A stretch of 64,000 nt of DNA from the NCBI RefSeq assembly GCF_026210795.1, contig NC_089437.1:2294001-2358000 (forward strand), written 5' to 3'. The position numbers and the translations under genes were made by a program. Source of the DNA: Rhizophagus irregularis (Eukaryota > Glomeromycota > Glomeromycetes > Glomerales > Glomeraceae). Positions 1-10,588 of this stretch are shown one piece after another. A model generated the notes under the pieces. It was not told the DNA's origin. It was given only the letters and a program-made list of their open reading frames with translations, and made no database searches. How positions within the stretch are numbered: position 1 is the stretch's first letter; each line of letters begins with the position of its first letter.

Positions 1-259
1 ACTTTTCAACCTGTATGATATAATTTTGGATTAGTAAGTTTTGAAACTTTACTAAAAATGGCCAATTTTTTGAAATGATTTTGTAATAATTTTAAAATAC
101 TACTAAAAGACATTTAATATATTAAAATGTTTTTATTATACTTTAGTTATTATTTTATAATTGTATTGTATCTAGATCTATAAAAATATCTCAAAATAAT
201 GTCACAATAATTTTTTAATGTTTTTATTATTATTTTGGATTAATTTGAAAATAACCGTC

Positions 260-388
260 GGTGAAATTCACCAAGTGGTGAATTTCACCATATGGTATGT
301 TTCACCATGATTTTCATATTGCATTTAAAATTTAAAATTTCGTAATTAAATATTTTATGGTGATATTCACCATTTGGTGAAATTCACC
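260..388. repeat. Array of GGTGAAATTCACC palindromes in the left MULE terminus
   Basis: Four 13-bp palindromes or near-palindromes occur: 260-272, 277-289, 359-371 and 376-388, all of the form GGTGANNTTCACC. Counterparts occur in the right terminus. They could be transposase-binding sites or cruciform-prone sequence; that role is inference. Confidence 0.8.
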
Positions 389-553
389 TGGTTACATAAC
401 GCGTGATTTAGTGTAATTTACCCCCTAGTAAAATCAAAAACGCCATTTTTCTTTTTTTGTTTTTTCGTGCTCTTTCTTTAAAGAAAAATCTTTTTTTTAT
501 TAGCAATAGATATCTTTGATTTGCACCCAATTTTAACATTTCAAGAAGACAAT

Positions 554-939
554 ATGGAACTAGATTTACTTTGTTCTAATAGTTATAATAATAAAATGAA
601 TATCCACTCTCTTTCCGAATTTTTTAATAATAGTGTGAACCTATTTAAACCTTTTAATGAAAATTTTTCAGATACAGATCTTTTGTCATATTTTGAAACA
701 CCTTTTAATGTTGATTTTACTGATCATATTAATAGTTTACCAAATCCCAGAGAAGTTAATATTTCAGCACTAAATTCCGAACCACTTTCTAATGACAATT
801 TTACCAACATTAATATTTCACCAAATCCTGAACAACTTCTTGATGACAATTTTTTTGAGTCAACTTCTAATATAAATTCTTCTAATAATTATCAATATAA
901 TCTCACTGTGGGTGATTATTTTGATGATTGGTCATCAGT
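554..939 (+). pseudogene. MULE transposase, N-terminal segment
   Basis: This is the first part of the transposase gene. It opens at the ATG at 554 and reads without a stop into the hAT-like insertion at 940. It is rich in Asn, Asp and Ser and low in complexity, as is usual for the N-terminal leader ahead of a FAR1-type DNA-binding domain. When the 940-1878 insertion and one 8-bp duplicate are ignored, the frame continues directly into 1887 onward, which confirms the gene is one unit split by insertion. The upstream TTG at 521 is in frame but I see no reason to prefer it. Confidence 0.7.
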
Positions 940-1878
940 TAAGGATGGTCATCGGTCCTACCAGTCCTACTCGGTCCTGGACCGGTCGGTCCCAGGACTT
1001 GTAGGACCGGACCGCGGTCTTGCATTTTTTTGTGGCGCAGTAGGACCGGTCTTGAGGACCGACCAGTCCTCATACCGGTCTTTATATAATAAATAATTTT
1101 TATATTGAATAAACCTATTAATCTGACAAACGTCTTCATAAAATAATATAAAGACCAGCCATTTCCAAACCAATAAATAATGACAATCACTCTTCCCACT
1201 TGTAGAGTTGCTTGTCAAAACGCTGAAACTCCAAAACTCCAAAAAAAAACGTTTAAGCGGAATATCTCATCATCCAATGATCGTAAAAGGATGAAACCAC
1301 CACCATTCGAATCATTTCAGCGAGACGCGTCGAATGGTAACTAAATCATGTTTCTAGGATCGATAGATAGTCGGTAATTATTGAATTTATTATCAAATAG
1401 TTTTGCCGACGTAATTTTTTTTTTATCAATTCTAAAATCATGATTTTGATACCATTCGATGCGCCGCAGCGAGACGATTCGAATGGTGGTAAAATCATCC
1501 TTTTATAATCACTGGATAGCGAGATATTGCGTTTTGAAGTATTTTTTCTCAAAGCTTTAAATTTTGCATGACATTGTGATGATATCCAGGTGATTTGTAA
1601 AAAAAAAATTTTATATTAAAAATCATCCCAATTAGTGTTCATTTATAAAACAAGGCTATTCCTAATAAAGTTAGGGAAGAAAATCTTTTTTTATTTGCAA
1701 AAAAAAGAAAAAAGACTGATCGGTCTTAAAAAGACTGCGGTCCTTAAAAAGACCGACGGTCTTATTATATGTGATACAGGACCGAAAGACTGTGGTCCTA
1801 CACTAAGATGGACCGGTCCGTCTTTTTATGGTGTAGGACCGTAGGACCGCGGTCTTCTAGGACTGATAACCATCTTTA
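940..1878. mobile_element. Non-autonomous hAT-like element with TAAGGATGG ends
   Basis: The element is flanked by the exact 8-bp duplication TCATCAGT (932-939 and 1879-1886), the length typical of hAT. Its ends are TAAGGATGGTCATCGGTCCT and an inverted match beginning TAAAGATGGTTATCAGTCCT. Both subterminal regions are packed with GGACCGG/CCGGTCC motifs, and two copies of the GACGA-TTCGAATGG hairpin-type motif lie near 1318 and 1466. The short reading frames inside are on both strands and look like chance. Removing the element restores the MULE reading frame. Confidence 0.88.
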
Positions 1879-3188
1879 TCATCAGTTGATGCATTTATAC
1901 ATAATTATTGTTAAGAACGAGGATTTGGTTATCAAATTTGCCGCAGTGATAAAGACAAAGATCCGAATGACTTTACCATCCGGCGTAAGTCATATAAATG
2001 TTCATCAAGTGGTTGTTATGAAGCTCGAAAGGTAGTTGATCATACGTTATACCAATTACGTGGTACTATAAAGACTAACTGTGAATGGTATTGCAATTTC
2101 ACATTTCCAAAATCAGCACAACGTGTGAAATATACTATTTTAAAAAATGTACACAATCACGAAATAAATCCTGCTCAAGTATCTCATGTTATTGCCAAAT
2201 ATTGGCGTTTTAGTGAAGAAATGATACAAGATTTAAAGTTCTTTATGGATTGTAAAGTAGCGCCTATTACACAGTTAGAAGTACTCAAAAAAAAGTATCC
2301 AGAACACGTATTTCACAAGCAAGACGTTTATAATGCAATTTATAAACTACGTCAGGATAATAATGAAAAGCTAGATACTACTTCATTACTTGATATTCTT
2401 TTTGAGAAAATATCTCAAGATCCACGTTAGAAGATTTTTATTCGACATTCTGGAAGTGAAAAATGATTATCTGGTATTTTCTGGATGTCTCCATTCCAAC
2501 AAGAACTGTATTTGCGATTTTCTGATGTAGTGTTAAATGATAATACATGTAAGACAAATAAATATAACATGTATTTAAGCGTCTTTATGATTAAAGATAA
2601 CTATGAAAAATTTAGAAATGTTGCAAACGCCCTTGTAGAAGATGAATTGGCGTCTACATACACCTGGATTTTACAATGCCTTATGAAAGCAACTAACAAT
2701 ATTGCGCCAAAAGCTTTTTAGACGGATTCTGAGCCAGGATTAATTAATGCTGCTGCACATGTTTTTCCATCAACACCTCATTTCTATTGCCTTTTTCATA
2801 TTCGTCAGAATATAATCAAGCACCTCAAAACCAAAATACAAAACTTTAATGATTTTATTAAAGTTTTTTATTCATGCAGAAATGCATTAAGTGTGGAAAT
2901 TTTTGAGCAGCGTTGGAAATCAATGATAAAAAAATTTCCTGAGTGTGAGCGTTATATGACTAGAGCATTATACGCTAATAGAATTAGTTGGGCAAAAGCA
3001 TTTGCACCATTCCAATTTAATGCTGGAATACAGAGTACACAGAGTGCGTGGAAACTCGCTTCAATAGCATTATTAAAAAATTTCTTAACAATGCTAGTTC
3101 CCTTTGTGATATTGAGAAAGCTATTGATAAAAGGCATGAAGAAGAAATTAGATATTGCAAATTAACGGATATCAAGTCATTACATATG
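1879..3188 (+). pseudogene. MULE transposase, central segment: FAR1-type DNA-binding and catalytic domains
   Basis: This continues the transposase from 939. It first encodes a FAR1-like Cys/His DNA-binding region (about 1887-2190, with CSSSGC and HNHE motifs). The catalytic region follows, containing VVLNDNT (first acidic residue, near 2540) and TDSEPG (second, just after 2721), then a CLFHIRQN segment. In-frame stops are TAA 1912, TAG 2428, TGA 2464 and TAG 2719; the second and fourth sit where Trp is expected. A frameshift near 3040 is needed to keep the VESLNS-type region in frame. The gene is cut at 3188 by the 5.6-kb element and resumes at 8760. It is not functional. Confidence 0.85.
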
Positions 3189-3199
3189 CCCTATAAAAA

Positions 3200-3600
3200 A
3201 TATATATACGGTTAGTATACTGTATTTTCGTATTTTGCGAACAGTATATTTATAGTATTATTACCGTATGATTACAGTATTTTCACATACTGTATATATT
3301 CGGTATTCTGCACACCGTATCATATATACGGTTTGCGTACAGTATATTTTTCCAGTTTTACCCGTATGTTTTATACTTGTAAACAGTAGAAAAACCGTAT
3401 GTTTTATACTTATAAACAGTATATTGTTTTATATTTTATATTGCAAACAGTATACTTTTCCAGGATAAACCGTATATTTTATACTGATAAACAGTACTTT
3501 TTTCCAGTTTAAACTGCATATTTTGTACTGATAAATAGTATATATTATTCAATTAAATCGTATATTTTATATTCGCAAACAGAATTTAAAATGCATTTAT
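3200..3600. repeat. Subterminal repeat block of CCGTAT / ACAGTAT motifs
   Basis: Irregular repeats of about 40-60 bp are built around CCGTATNTTTTATACT and AAACAGTATA. Related motifs recur in inverted orientation at 8450-8750, the other end of the same element. A reverse-complement copy of part of this block lies at about 30993-31128. Confidence 0.75.
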
Positions 3601-4479
3601 AATCAATAAAATTTTTATTAAATAATATTAAATATACAAATATTTTTTATAAATAATATAAATAAAAAACTAGTATTAAATAATATACTATTTGTAAAAA
3701 AAATAATATTAGCAAAATATAAACAAAAAAAAAGAAATTTAATTAGTAATATTATCATTATTTTAAATATAAAAAAGGAATAATAAAAGGTTAGTAAAAA
3801 AAAGAAACTTAATTAGTAATATTATCATTATTTTAAATATAAAAAAGAAATAATAAAAAGTTAGTAATATTATTAATATATTAGTTAGATATAAAAAAGT
3901 AATAAAACGATAGTAGTAATGTTAGTAATATATTAAAAAAATTAAATAAAATACATAAAAGTAAAAAAAATATAATTAATATATGTTAACATATAATATT
4001 AATATAAAAATAAAAACATAAAAAGGTGTACATATAGTTGTTTAATTAATATTGTTAAAATTCACCATTACAATTCCAGAGAGATATTAGCGAAAGTAAT
4101 TGTTAATTGATATACGTGCGTATCACTTTTTTGTATAATTAGTAGTTTAGTACAAATATATATATTGTATATTATCAAAATAAGTTTTTTATTTAATTTT
4201 TATTATTATATGTTAAAATAGTTTTGGTATTCATTTTTATTGTCTTTTTTTTTCTAAAAAAAAGAAGAGAAAAGAATATTTTTGAAAAAATAAACAAAAA
4301 ATAAACAATAACGTGTTATTAATGCATGTGATCAGCGATCAGCTGAATTTTAATTGGTTAAATATAGAAATGCGAAAATTAAAAAGCAGAAGTATTTTTT
4401 TAAAATTTAAATCATACAGATTGTTTTTAAAGTTCAATTAGTAATTTAAAAGTTCTTTTTTTTAATAAGAAAATTTGTA

Positions 4480-4690
4480 AAAATTTTTTTTAATACTGCT
4501 TAATTTTTAAATTAAAGCCTTAATACTAAATTAGTTAAATTAGAATTAAGAAAAATTTGTAAGAATTTTCTTTGATACTGCTTAATTTTTAAATTAAAGC
4601 CTTAATATTAAATTAGTTAAATTAGAATTAAGCAGTATTAAGAAAATTCGCAAGAATTTTCCTTAATACTGCTTAATAGTTAAATTAGAA
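4480..4690. repeat. Palindromic AAGCAGTATTAAG repeat, minor block
   Basis: Two to three imperfect copies of the unit that is better preserved at 5983-6350. Each contains an arm AAGCAGTATTAAG, a spacer with TTCGCAAGAA, and the inverted arm. Confidence 0.65.
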
Positions 4691-5982
4691 TTAGGGAGCT
4701 TACACATATTATGTAATTATTATAGGGGGGGAGGGGTAGTTAAAATTTTACGTTACACTTATTTAAATCATATGATTTATAAATATTATAATTTGATTGG
4801 TTATGAAATCTAACAGGGGGGGGGGTAAGGTTTATAATAAAATGAATATTACGTGATATGTGTAACTCCCCTTAACATATGGGCTGATTTATGGAATTAA
4901 GTTTTTATATTCAAAAAACTAACTTTATTAAGCAAATGCAAATACAAGTTACATGAAAATGATAGATTCACACCAGCTGACATAAATAAAATTGATTTGA
5001 TTATATTATTTTTTGATTTTTTTTAATAATATCATTAAAATTAAAAAATTTAAATATAATTGTCATGACAAAATATTGAATAACTTAACGTGTATCTGTG
5101 CTAGATGAATGAATTTATATTCATTAGAAAGAGGTAATCAAGAGCTATCTATAAACCAAATATCGCATGAATTGAATCACAAGTTGCTGAATAATTACGT
5201 TCAATGTATTTGTTTTTAACTTTTGACTTTGATCGTTAATATCTTCACATCTAGTAATTCAATTTGAATGATCTTTTTTCGTTCAGGTAGTTTAGGTTCT
5301 GGCCTTTCATATGAATATAAATATATGTGTTTAGCATGTATTTACGCTGATATATTAACGATTTTGTTAATTGAATAAAACTCTGATACAAAAATTTTTA
5401 AAATTATAATTCTTACCAAAAGATGATCTTTACAGGTATTATTGAGCTCTTTTTACTTTACTTAATAAGGTTTTATTTGCTATTTCTGTTTTAAATTGAA
5501 TAAATTAATAAAATCAATTTTAAAAAGTAATTAACAAGTAGAATAAAATCAGTATAGTAAAAAACAAAAAAAAACATCTCAAAAACTCTAAAGCATAACT
5601 CACATTTTTATTTTGTATATTTTTACTAAAAAAAAGAAGGAACTAAGGTTAAAAATAAATGAAAAAAGATTTTTCTTATTAATATAAATTATTAATATTT
5701 GTTTTCTTAATTATTTATGCCTATAAACTTTTCTAAGTCACCTAACAAAAATCTGATTGAAAAGTGATTGAAAAGTGATTGAAAAGTGATTAAAAAAGAA
5801 AGTAGTTGCCATTGTTATTTTTGAATAAACGTTAAAAAATTTTTTTTTATTTTTTGATAGATTTAGATCATCTGATTATGTAACACATATAATTTAAGCT
5901 TGTGAAACATAATTCTTGTTAAAATGTGCAAATCTTTATGAAAATCTTAATTTTGGCTAATTCCACAAATTGGCGAATATAA

Positions 5983-6350
5983 GCAGTATTAAGAAAAATT
6001 CGCAAGAATTTTCCTTGATACTGCTTAATTTTTAAACTAAAGCCTTAATACTATTAAATTAGTTAAATTAGAATTAAGCAGTATTAAGAAAAATTCGCAA
6101 GAATTTTCCTTGATACTGCTTAATTTTTAAATTAAAGCCTTAATACTAAATTAGTTAAATTAGAATTAAGCAGTATTAAGAAAAATTCGCAAGAATTTTC
6201 CTTGATACTGCTTAATTTTTAAATTAAAGCTTTAATACTAAATTAGTTAAATTAGAATTAAGCAGTATTAAGAAAAATTCGCAAGAATTTTCCTTGATAC
6301 TGCTTAATTTTTAAATTAAAATCTTAATACTAATTTATAAAAATGATTTA
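5983..6350. repeat. Tandem repeat of about 92 bp, four units, each with a hairpin
   Basis: Units start with GCAGTATTAAG at 5983, 6078, 6170 and 6262. Each unit contains an imperfect palindrome running from AAGCAGTATTAAG through TTCGCAAGAA to its inverted arm ending ATACTGCTT. The block is internal to the 3189-8759 element. Confidence 0.8.
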
Positions 6351-6984
6351 TAATTGAGTTTTGAATTTAGTATTATCAATCAGACTTTGAACTTAAAAAT
6401 TAAACAGTATTAACAAAAATTCTTGCGAATTTTTAATAATTGTGATTTTACATCAGTAAGTTTTTGGGTAGTATATATTAGTGGATACTAGTATTGTTTG
6501 ATGCTTTAAAGTGTAGAAAAACTTACGTCAAATAAATAAAAACTGGCAAAAAAATCAGATAGCCAATTTTTGGCTATATTTGTCCGATTTGTAACTTTTT
6601 GTAGCTGATTTTTTAGTACGAATTGACAAAAATTGGATATGCCAATTTTTAAATTGCATATTCAAATCGGATTGCTGATTTTAGCTATATTTGTCTGATT
6701 TGTGACTTTTTACAGCCGTATTACCAATTCTTAACTACATTTTTCAGTTTTTTCACTATACAAAAAAATTGTATATACTGTACATTATGAAATATATATT
6801 TTTATAAAAAATTATATTGTAATATTGAATTAAATTTTAAAAAATATTTTATTAAGCAATATTAAATAAAAAACTAATCTTAAATAATTAAATTTTAAAC
6901 AAAATACATTTAAGAATATAAATTTACTTGTAATTCAATGTAATATGCACAATTATAAAAATTAATAATTCCACAAATATTAAC

Positions 6985-7905
6985 TGTACCTTCATTAAAA
7001 TAAATATTCAAGTAGATTCTAAGCTGCTGAACAATTTTCAATTAATAAATGAAGTCGATTTGCTTTGGCTAAAGTGCTCAAAATACGCTCTGAAGTGACA
7101 AAACGGAAAAAAATAAAATTCGTGAATGAGTACCGTTGTGAAAATCGTGAATAACTCATCAAGTATTAACTGTACCTTCGTGAAAATTAATATTCAAGTA
7201 GATTTTGACATGCTGAACAATATTCAATTAATATAAGAAGTCGATTTACTTTGACTAAAGTGCTCAAAATACGCTCTGAAGTGACAAAATAGAAAAAATA
7301 AAATTCGTGAATGAGTACCGTTGTGGAAATCGTGAATAACTCATCAAGTATTAACTGTACCTTCGTAAAAATTAATATCCAAGTAGATTTTGACATGATG
7401 AACAACTTTCAATTAATATAAGAAGTCGATTTACTTTGGCTAAAGTGCTCAAAATACGCTCTGAAGTGACAAAACGGAAAAAAATAAAATTCGTGAATGA
7501 GTACCGTTGTGAAAATCGTGAATAACTCATCAAGTATTAATTGTACCTTCGTGAAAATTAATATTCAAGTAGATTTTGACATGCTGAACAACATTCTATT
7601 AATATAAAAAGTTAGTTTACTTTGGATAAAGTGCTCAAAATACACTCTGAAGTGACAAAATGGAAAAAAATAAAATTCGTGAATGAGTACCGTTGTGAAA
7701 ATCGTGAATAACTCATCAAGTATTAACTGTACCTTCGTGAAAATTAATATTCAAGTAGATTTTGACATGCTAAACAACTTACAATTAATATAAGAAGTTG
7801 ATTTACTTTGGCTAAAGATCTCAAAATACGTTCTGAAGGTAAAAAAATTTGTAACTTAATACTACTGTATTATATAAAAAATGTAAATAATTCCAAAAAT
7901 ATTAA
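6985..7905. repeat. Satellite-like tandem repeat of about 186 bp, five units
   Basis: The marker TGTACCTTC recurs at 6985, 7171, 7356, 7542 and 7729, giving periods of 185-187 bp, with a decayed sixth start near 7905. Units differ by scattered substitutions and 1-2 bp indels. The 72-residue minus-strand frame at 7187-7405 is just repeat sequence, not a gene. Confidence 0.88.
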
Positions 7906-8759
7906 CTGTACTTTTATGAAGATTAATATCTTAACAGTTTTGAACTTACTGAACTACTTTTAATTAAAAGAATAAGATTTACTTTAACCAAAATGCTCAA
8001 ACCATACTTTGAAATATGTGTAAAAAAAATATAATATTTGTTTATATTTTAAATTATGAGTTATTTAATTTAAATGTGTTTATATTTAAGAAAAAAAATA
8101 TTTTAATTCTATTTTATAAAGTATTTAAAAAGTATTTTAGTAAAGTTTTTGAGGCAAAAAAATAATTATAACTGAAATAAAAAAAAATCTAAGTTAATAA
8201 ATAAATATTAAACCATAATACATAATCATACGTTATATATTAAAATTAGAAATTTTATATTAAAATCGAAAAATCCTACTACAAATAGCCTAAAATTGGC
8301 AATTTCATGTTAAAAATCAGAAATATTATATTAAAATCAAAAATATTTATTAAAATCGGAAATATTATATTAAAATTGCCAAAAAATCAGATAGCCATAT
8401 TAAAAAGGGCAAAAATCTGATTTTTATTTATTTGACCTGTGTATATCTGTAGAAAATACGTTATAAACGTATGAATTTTAATATACTGTAGAATAATACG
8501 TATACCGTATCCTTCATTTACAATATTTTTGTGAACCGTATACAAAATACTGATATACAGTAGAAATGGTATACGTTATAGACGTATGAATTTAATATAC
8601 CGTATCACACAGTATGTTTACCGTATACTTTATTGTATTTTTTACTAAACACATTTTGCAAACAGTATACATTATACTGATATGCCGTATGTAAAAATGC
8701 GAACTGTATCAAAAATACGTATATACAGTGTAAAAACCGTATACATATTTTTTATAGGG

Positions 8760-9889
8760 ATGACAATTGGGCTTCCACACCTTTCTTCTCAATTCTTTTC
8801 AAGCATTGATAGGGTTATTGTTGAGTTTTTACCACCACTTATATTATCAATGCAGCAGTTTCAAATTTCACAAGCATTTACCTATGAGGGACAATTAACA
8901 TCTTATTTATCTGAGGTATGTGTTAGTATATTTGATATAATGTATTAAATGCAGCATTTACTGATAGTTTATTTCATTTATTATAGGATTCATGTTCTAA
9001 TAACACTATAGAAGATAATTTTATATAAGATGTGGTTGATGAACTACAGATGACATTAAAAGCTTTATTAATTGATATGGACACATTAAAGATTGTTGAA
9101 ACATGGAAAATTTGTCGAGTAAGTGGTCTTTCCCATAAAGACAATCTTGTAGTTCTTTTTGATGATGGGACGCATCTATGTACTTGTGTAGAGACAATCA
9201 CAAAAGGGATAGTATGTCAGCATTTCTGGAGAGTCATGCTTTATTCGAATATGGCAAAATTCCATATCAGCATCATACCCATCAGATTATATAAAGATGA
9301 AATTTTGATAAAATTAGACGAAGCTCTTGAAAAATCGCCAGTTCTTACAGCAATAGAACTGCCTACCAATAATACAACATTACCTCATGAAGTGAATTTT
9401 ACTCTTCAAGGATTAAGACACATTCAACAATCTGGTTATAAAGAAAATGTTCAGCAAATAGTTCCTCAGAGAAACCGATTTGGAGTAGCATTCTCAACTG
9501 CTAAAATAGCAATTAATGTTGCTTTAGAAACTAAAAGTGATAATGAGTTGGTTCAATTGTTGAAAGATTTTATTTCATCTAAAAAAAATTGTAACAGTAG
9601 CGTAAGAAATAATGAGAACAATCAAGATAATAATGAAATTGTTCCCTTACAACAATGTTTGATTGATGAAGTTACGGATCCTCATGTTATTAAGATTCGA
9701 GGTGCTCCATGTAAAAAAAGAATCAAAAGCGCTATAGAGATATCAAATAACAAAAGAGTGATGCGTGAAATTACAAGTGAAATTAATAATAATGTACAGA
9801 ATACTAACGAGACATTAAGGCAACAACGCAAATGTTTATCATGTGGGAAGGCTAGTCATTATCAAAAAAAATGTCCAAATCGATGTTGA
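8760..9889 (+). pseudogene. MULE transposase, C-terminal segment with SWIM finger and CCHC zinc knuckle
   Basis: This is the last part of the same transposase. It resumes after the 5.6-kb insertion, where the duplicated ATG is the in-frame join. An intron at 8916-8986 (GTATGT...TTATAG) separates its two exons. A TAA at 9026-9028 interrupts the second exon. Downstream lies a SWIM zinc finger, CTC...GIVCQHFWRV (9180-9240), which is characteristic of MULE and FAR1/FHY3 transposases. The C-terminus ends in a CCHC knuckle, CLSCGKASHYQKKCP, at 9834-9880. The stop is TGA at 9887. Confidence 0.88.
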
Positions 9890-10127
9890 TTAATGTATAT
9901 ATGTTAGTAATTATTAGAAACAGCAGTAGCGGTAATTTTATAGGTATCGTGTAAATACGCAAAAAAATATGGCGAATGTAGGGTTTTATAAATTTAAACG
10001 TAGTTTCATCATTTAGTATAATAAAATTTCAAATATATACGTTTAATTAATAAAATTGCCTTTATTATAAAATTTTGTATCACTAAAATTGCGATAAATT
10101 AAAAATATGATGAAAATTCACCGATAT

Positions 10128-10158
10128 GGTGAAATTCACCGATGTGGTGAATTTCACC
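10128..10158. repeat. Palindrome pair in the right MULE terminus
   Basis: GGTGAAATTCACC at 10128-10140 and GGTGAATTTCACC at 10146-10158 are the right-end counterparts of the palindromes at 260-388. Confidence 0.8.
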
Positions 10159-10588
10159 GCTGGTTAGCGTTAAGATCACCCTATTATTTTATTATTATAA
10201 TATAATTAACTTTGATATTATTTTAATATTTTAATTTTAAAAATACCTTAAATATATTTTGATATATTTTAAAAATTTTACAAAATAATTGCACAATTGT
10301 TTTGAAAGCTATTGTATCTAGGTCTATAAAAATATTTCAAAAAATTGGCAATTTTTAGTAAAGAAGTTTAGCTTAACTTTTGAAACTTTTAATATTTTTT
10401 TTTTAATTTGGAGCATGTTTATTATAGTTTTATCTTAAACTTTGTTCAAATTTAGGTACATTAGCTTCGATCTTTGGACTTGGACTTTAAATTGGTAATG
10501 GTAAGTTTTAAAAAGCTTAGCTTCAAACTTTTTTTTTAAAAAAAAAATATTTAACTTTTTTTTTTCTTTGTTTTTTAGATACTATTGG

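Larger units (their letters stand above)
3189..8759. mobile_element. Large non-coding element with CCCTATAAAAAA termini and 3-bp target duplication
   Basis: The 5571-bp insertion begins CCCTATAAAAAATATATATA and ends with the inverted equivalent. It interrupts the MULE transposase between two copies of ATG (3186-3188 and 8760-8762). Excising it joins the coding sequence in frame. No transposase-like frame is visible inside. Both ends, about 3200-3570 and 8450-8750, carry many copies of ACAGTAT/ATACTGT/CCGTAT motifs, and the interior has at least two tandem-repeat blocks. Smaller elements with the same end and a 3-bp duplication are at 32278-32727 and 56609-56797. The superfamily is unresolved; a 3-bp duplication would fit PIF/Harbinger, CMC or Academ types. 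Confidence 0.85.
237..10181 (+). mobile_element. Mutator-like element (MULE), degenerate, carrying two nested insertions
   Basis: The element lies inside miniature element A and is flanked by the 9-bp duplication TATTATTTT (228-236 and 10182-10190). Nine base pairs is the classic Mutator target duplication. Its terminal inverted repeats run about 70 bp with mismatches and share the core CGGTGAAATTCACC at matching distance from both ends. Inside are three segments of one FAR1/MULE transposase gene (554-939, 1879-3188, 8760-9889) separated by a hAT-like element and a 5.6-kb element. About 3.4 kb remains when both insertions are removed. Stops and a frameshift make it non-autonomous today. Confidence 0.9.
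47..10363. mobile_element. Plavaka-type miniature element (copy A), split by a 9.9-kb insertion
   Basis: The left half (47-236) and right half (10182-10363) match the two halves of the uninterrupted 363-bp copy at 44308-44670. The ends are CTTTACTAAAAATGGCCAAT and its inverted counterpart. A 2-bp duplication AA flanks the element (45-46 and 10364-10365). The same terminal sequence bounds the 5.9-kb Plavaka element at 45202-51098, so I read this as a non-autonomous derivative of that family. It has no coding capacity of its own. A MULE has inserted at its centre. Confidence 0.85.

Noticed and set aside
939-1242. Two overlapping minus-strand frames of 86-91 codons
   Set aside because: They lie in the GGACCGG-rich end of a hAT-like element, overlap in two frames and show no domain; the length comes from local higher GC content.
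7187-7405. 72-codon minus-strand frame
   Set aside because: It is a read-through of the 186-bp tandem repeat.
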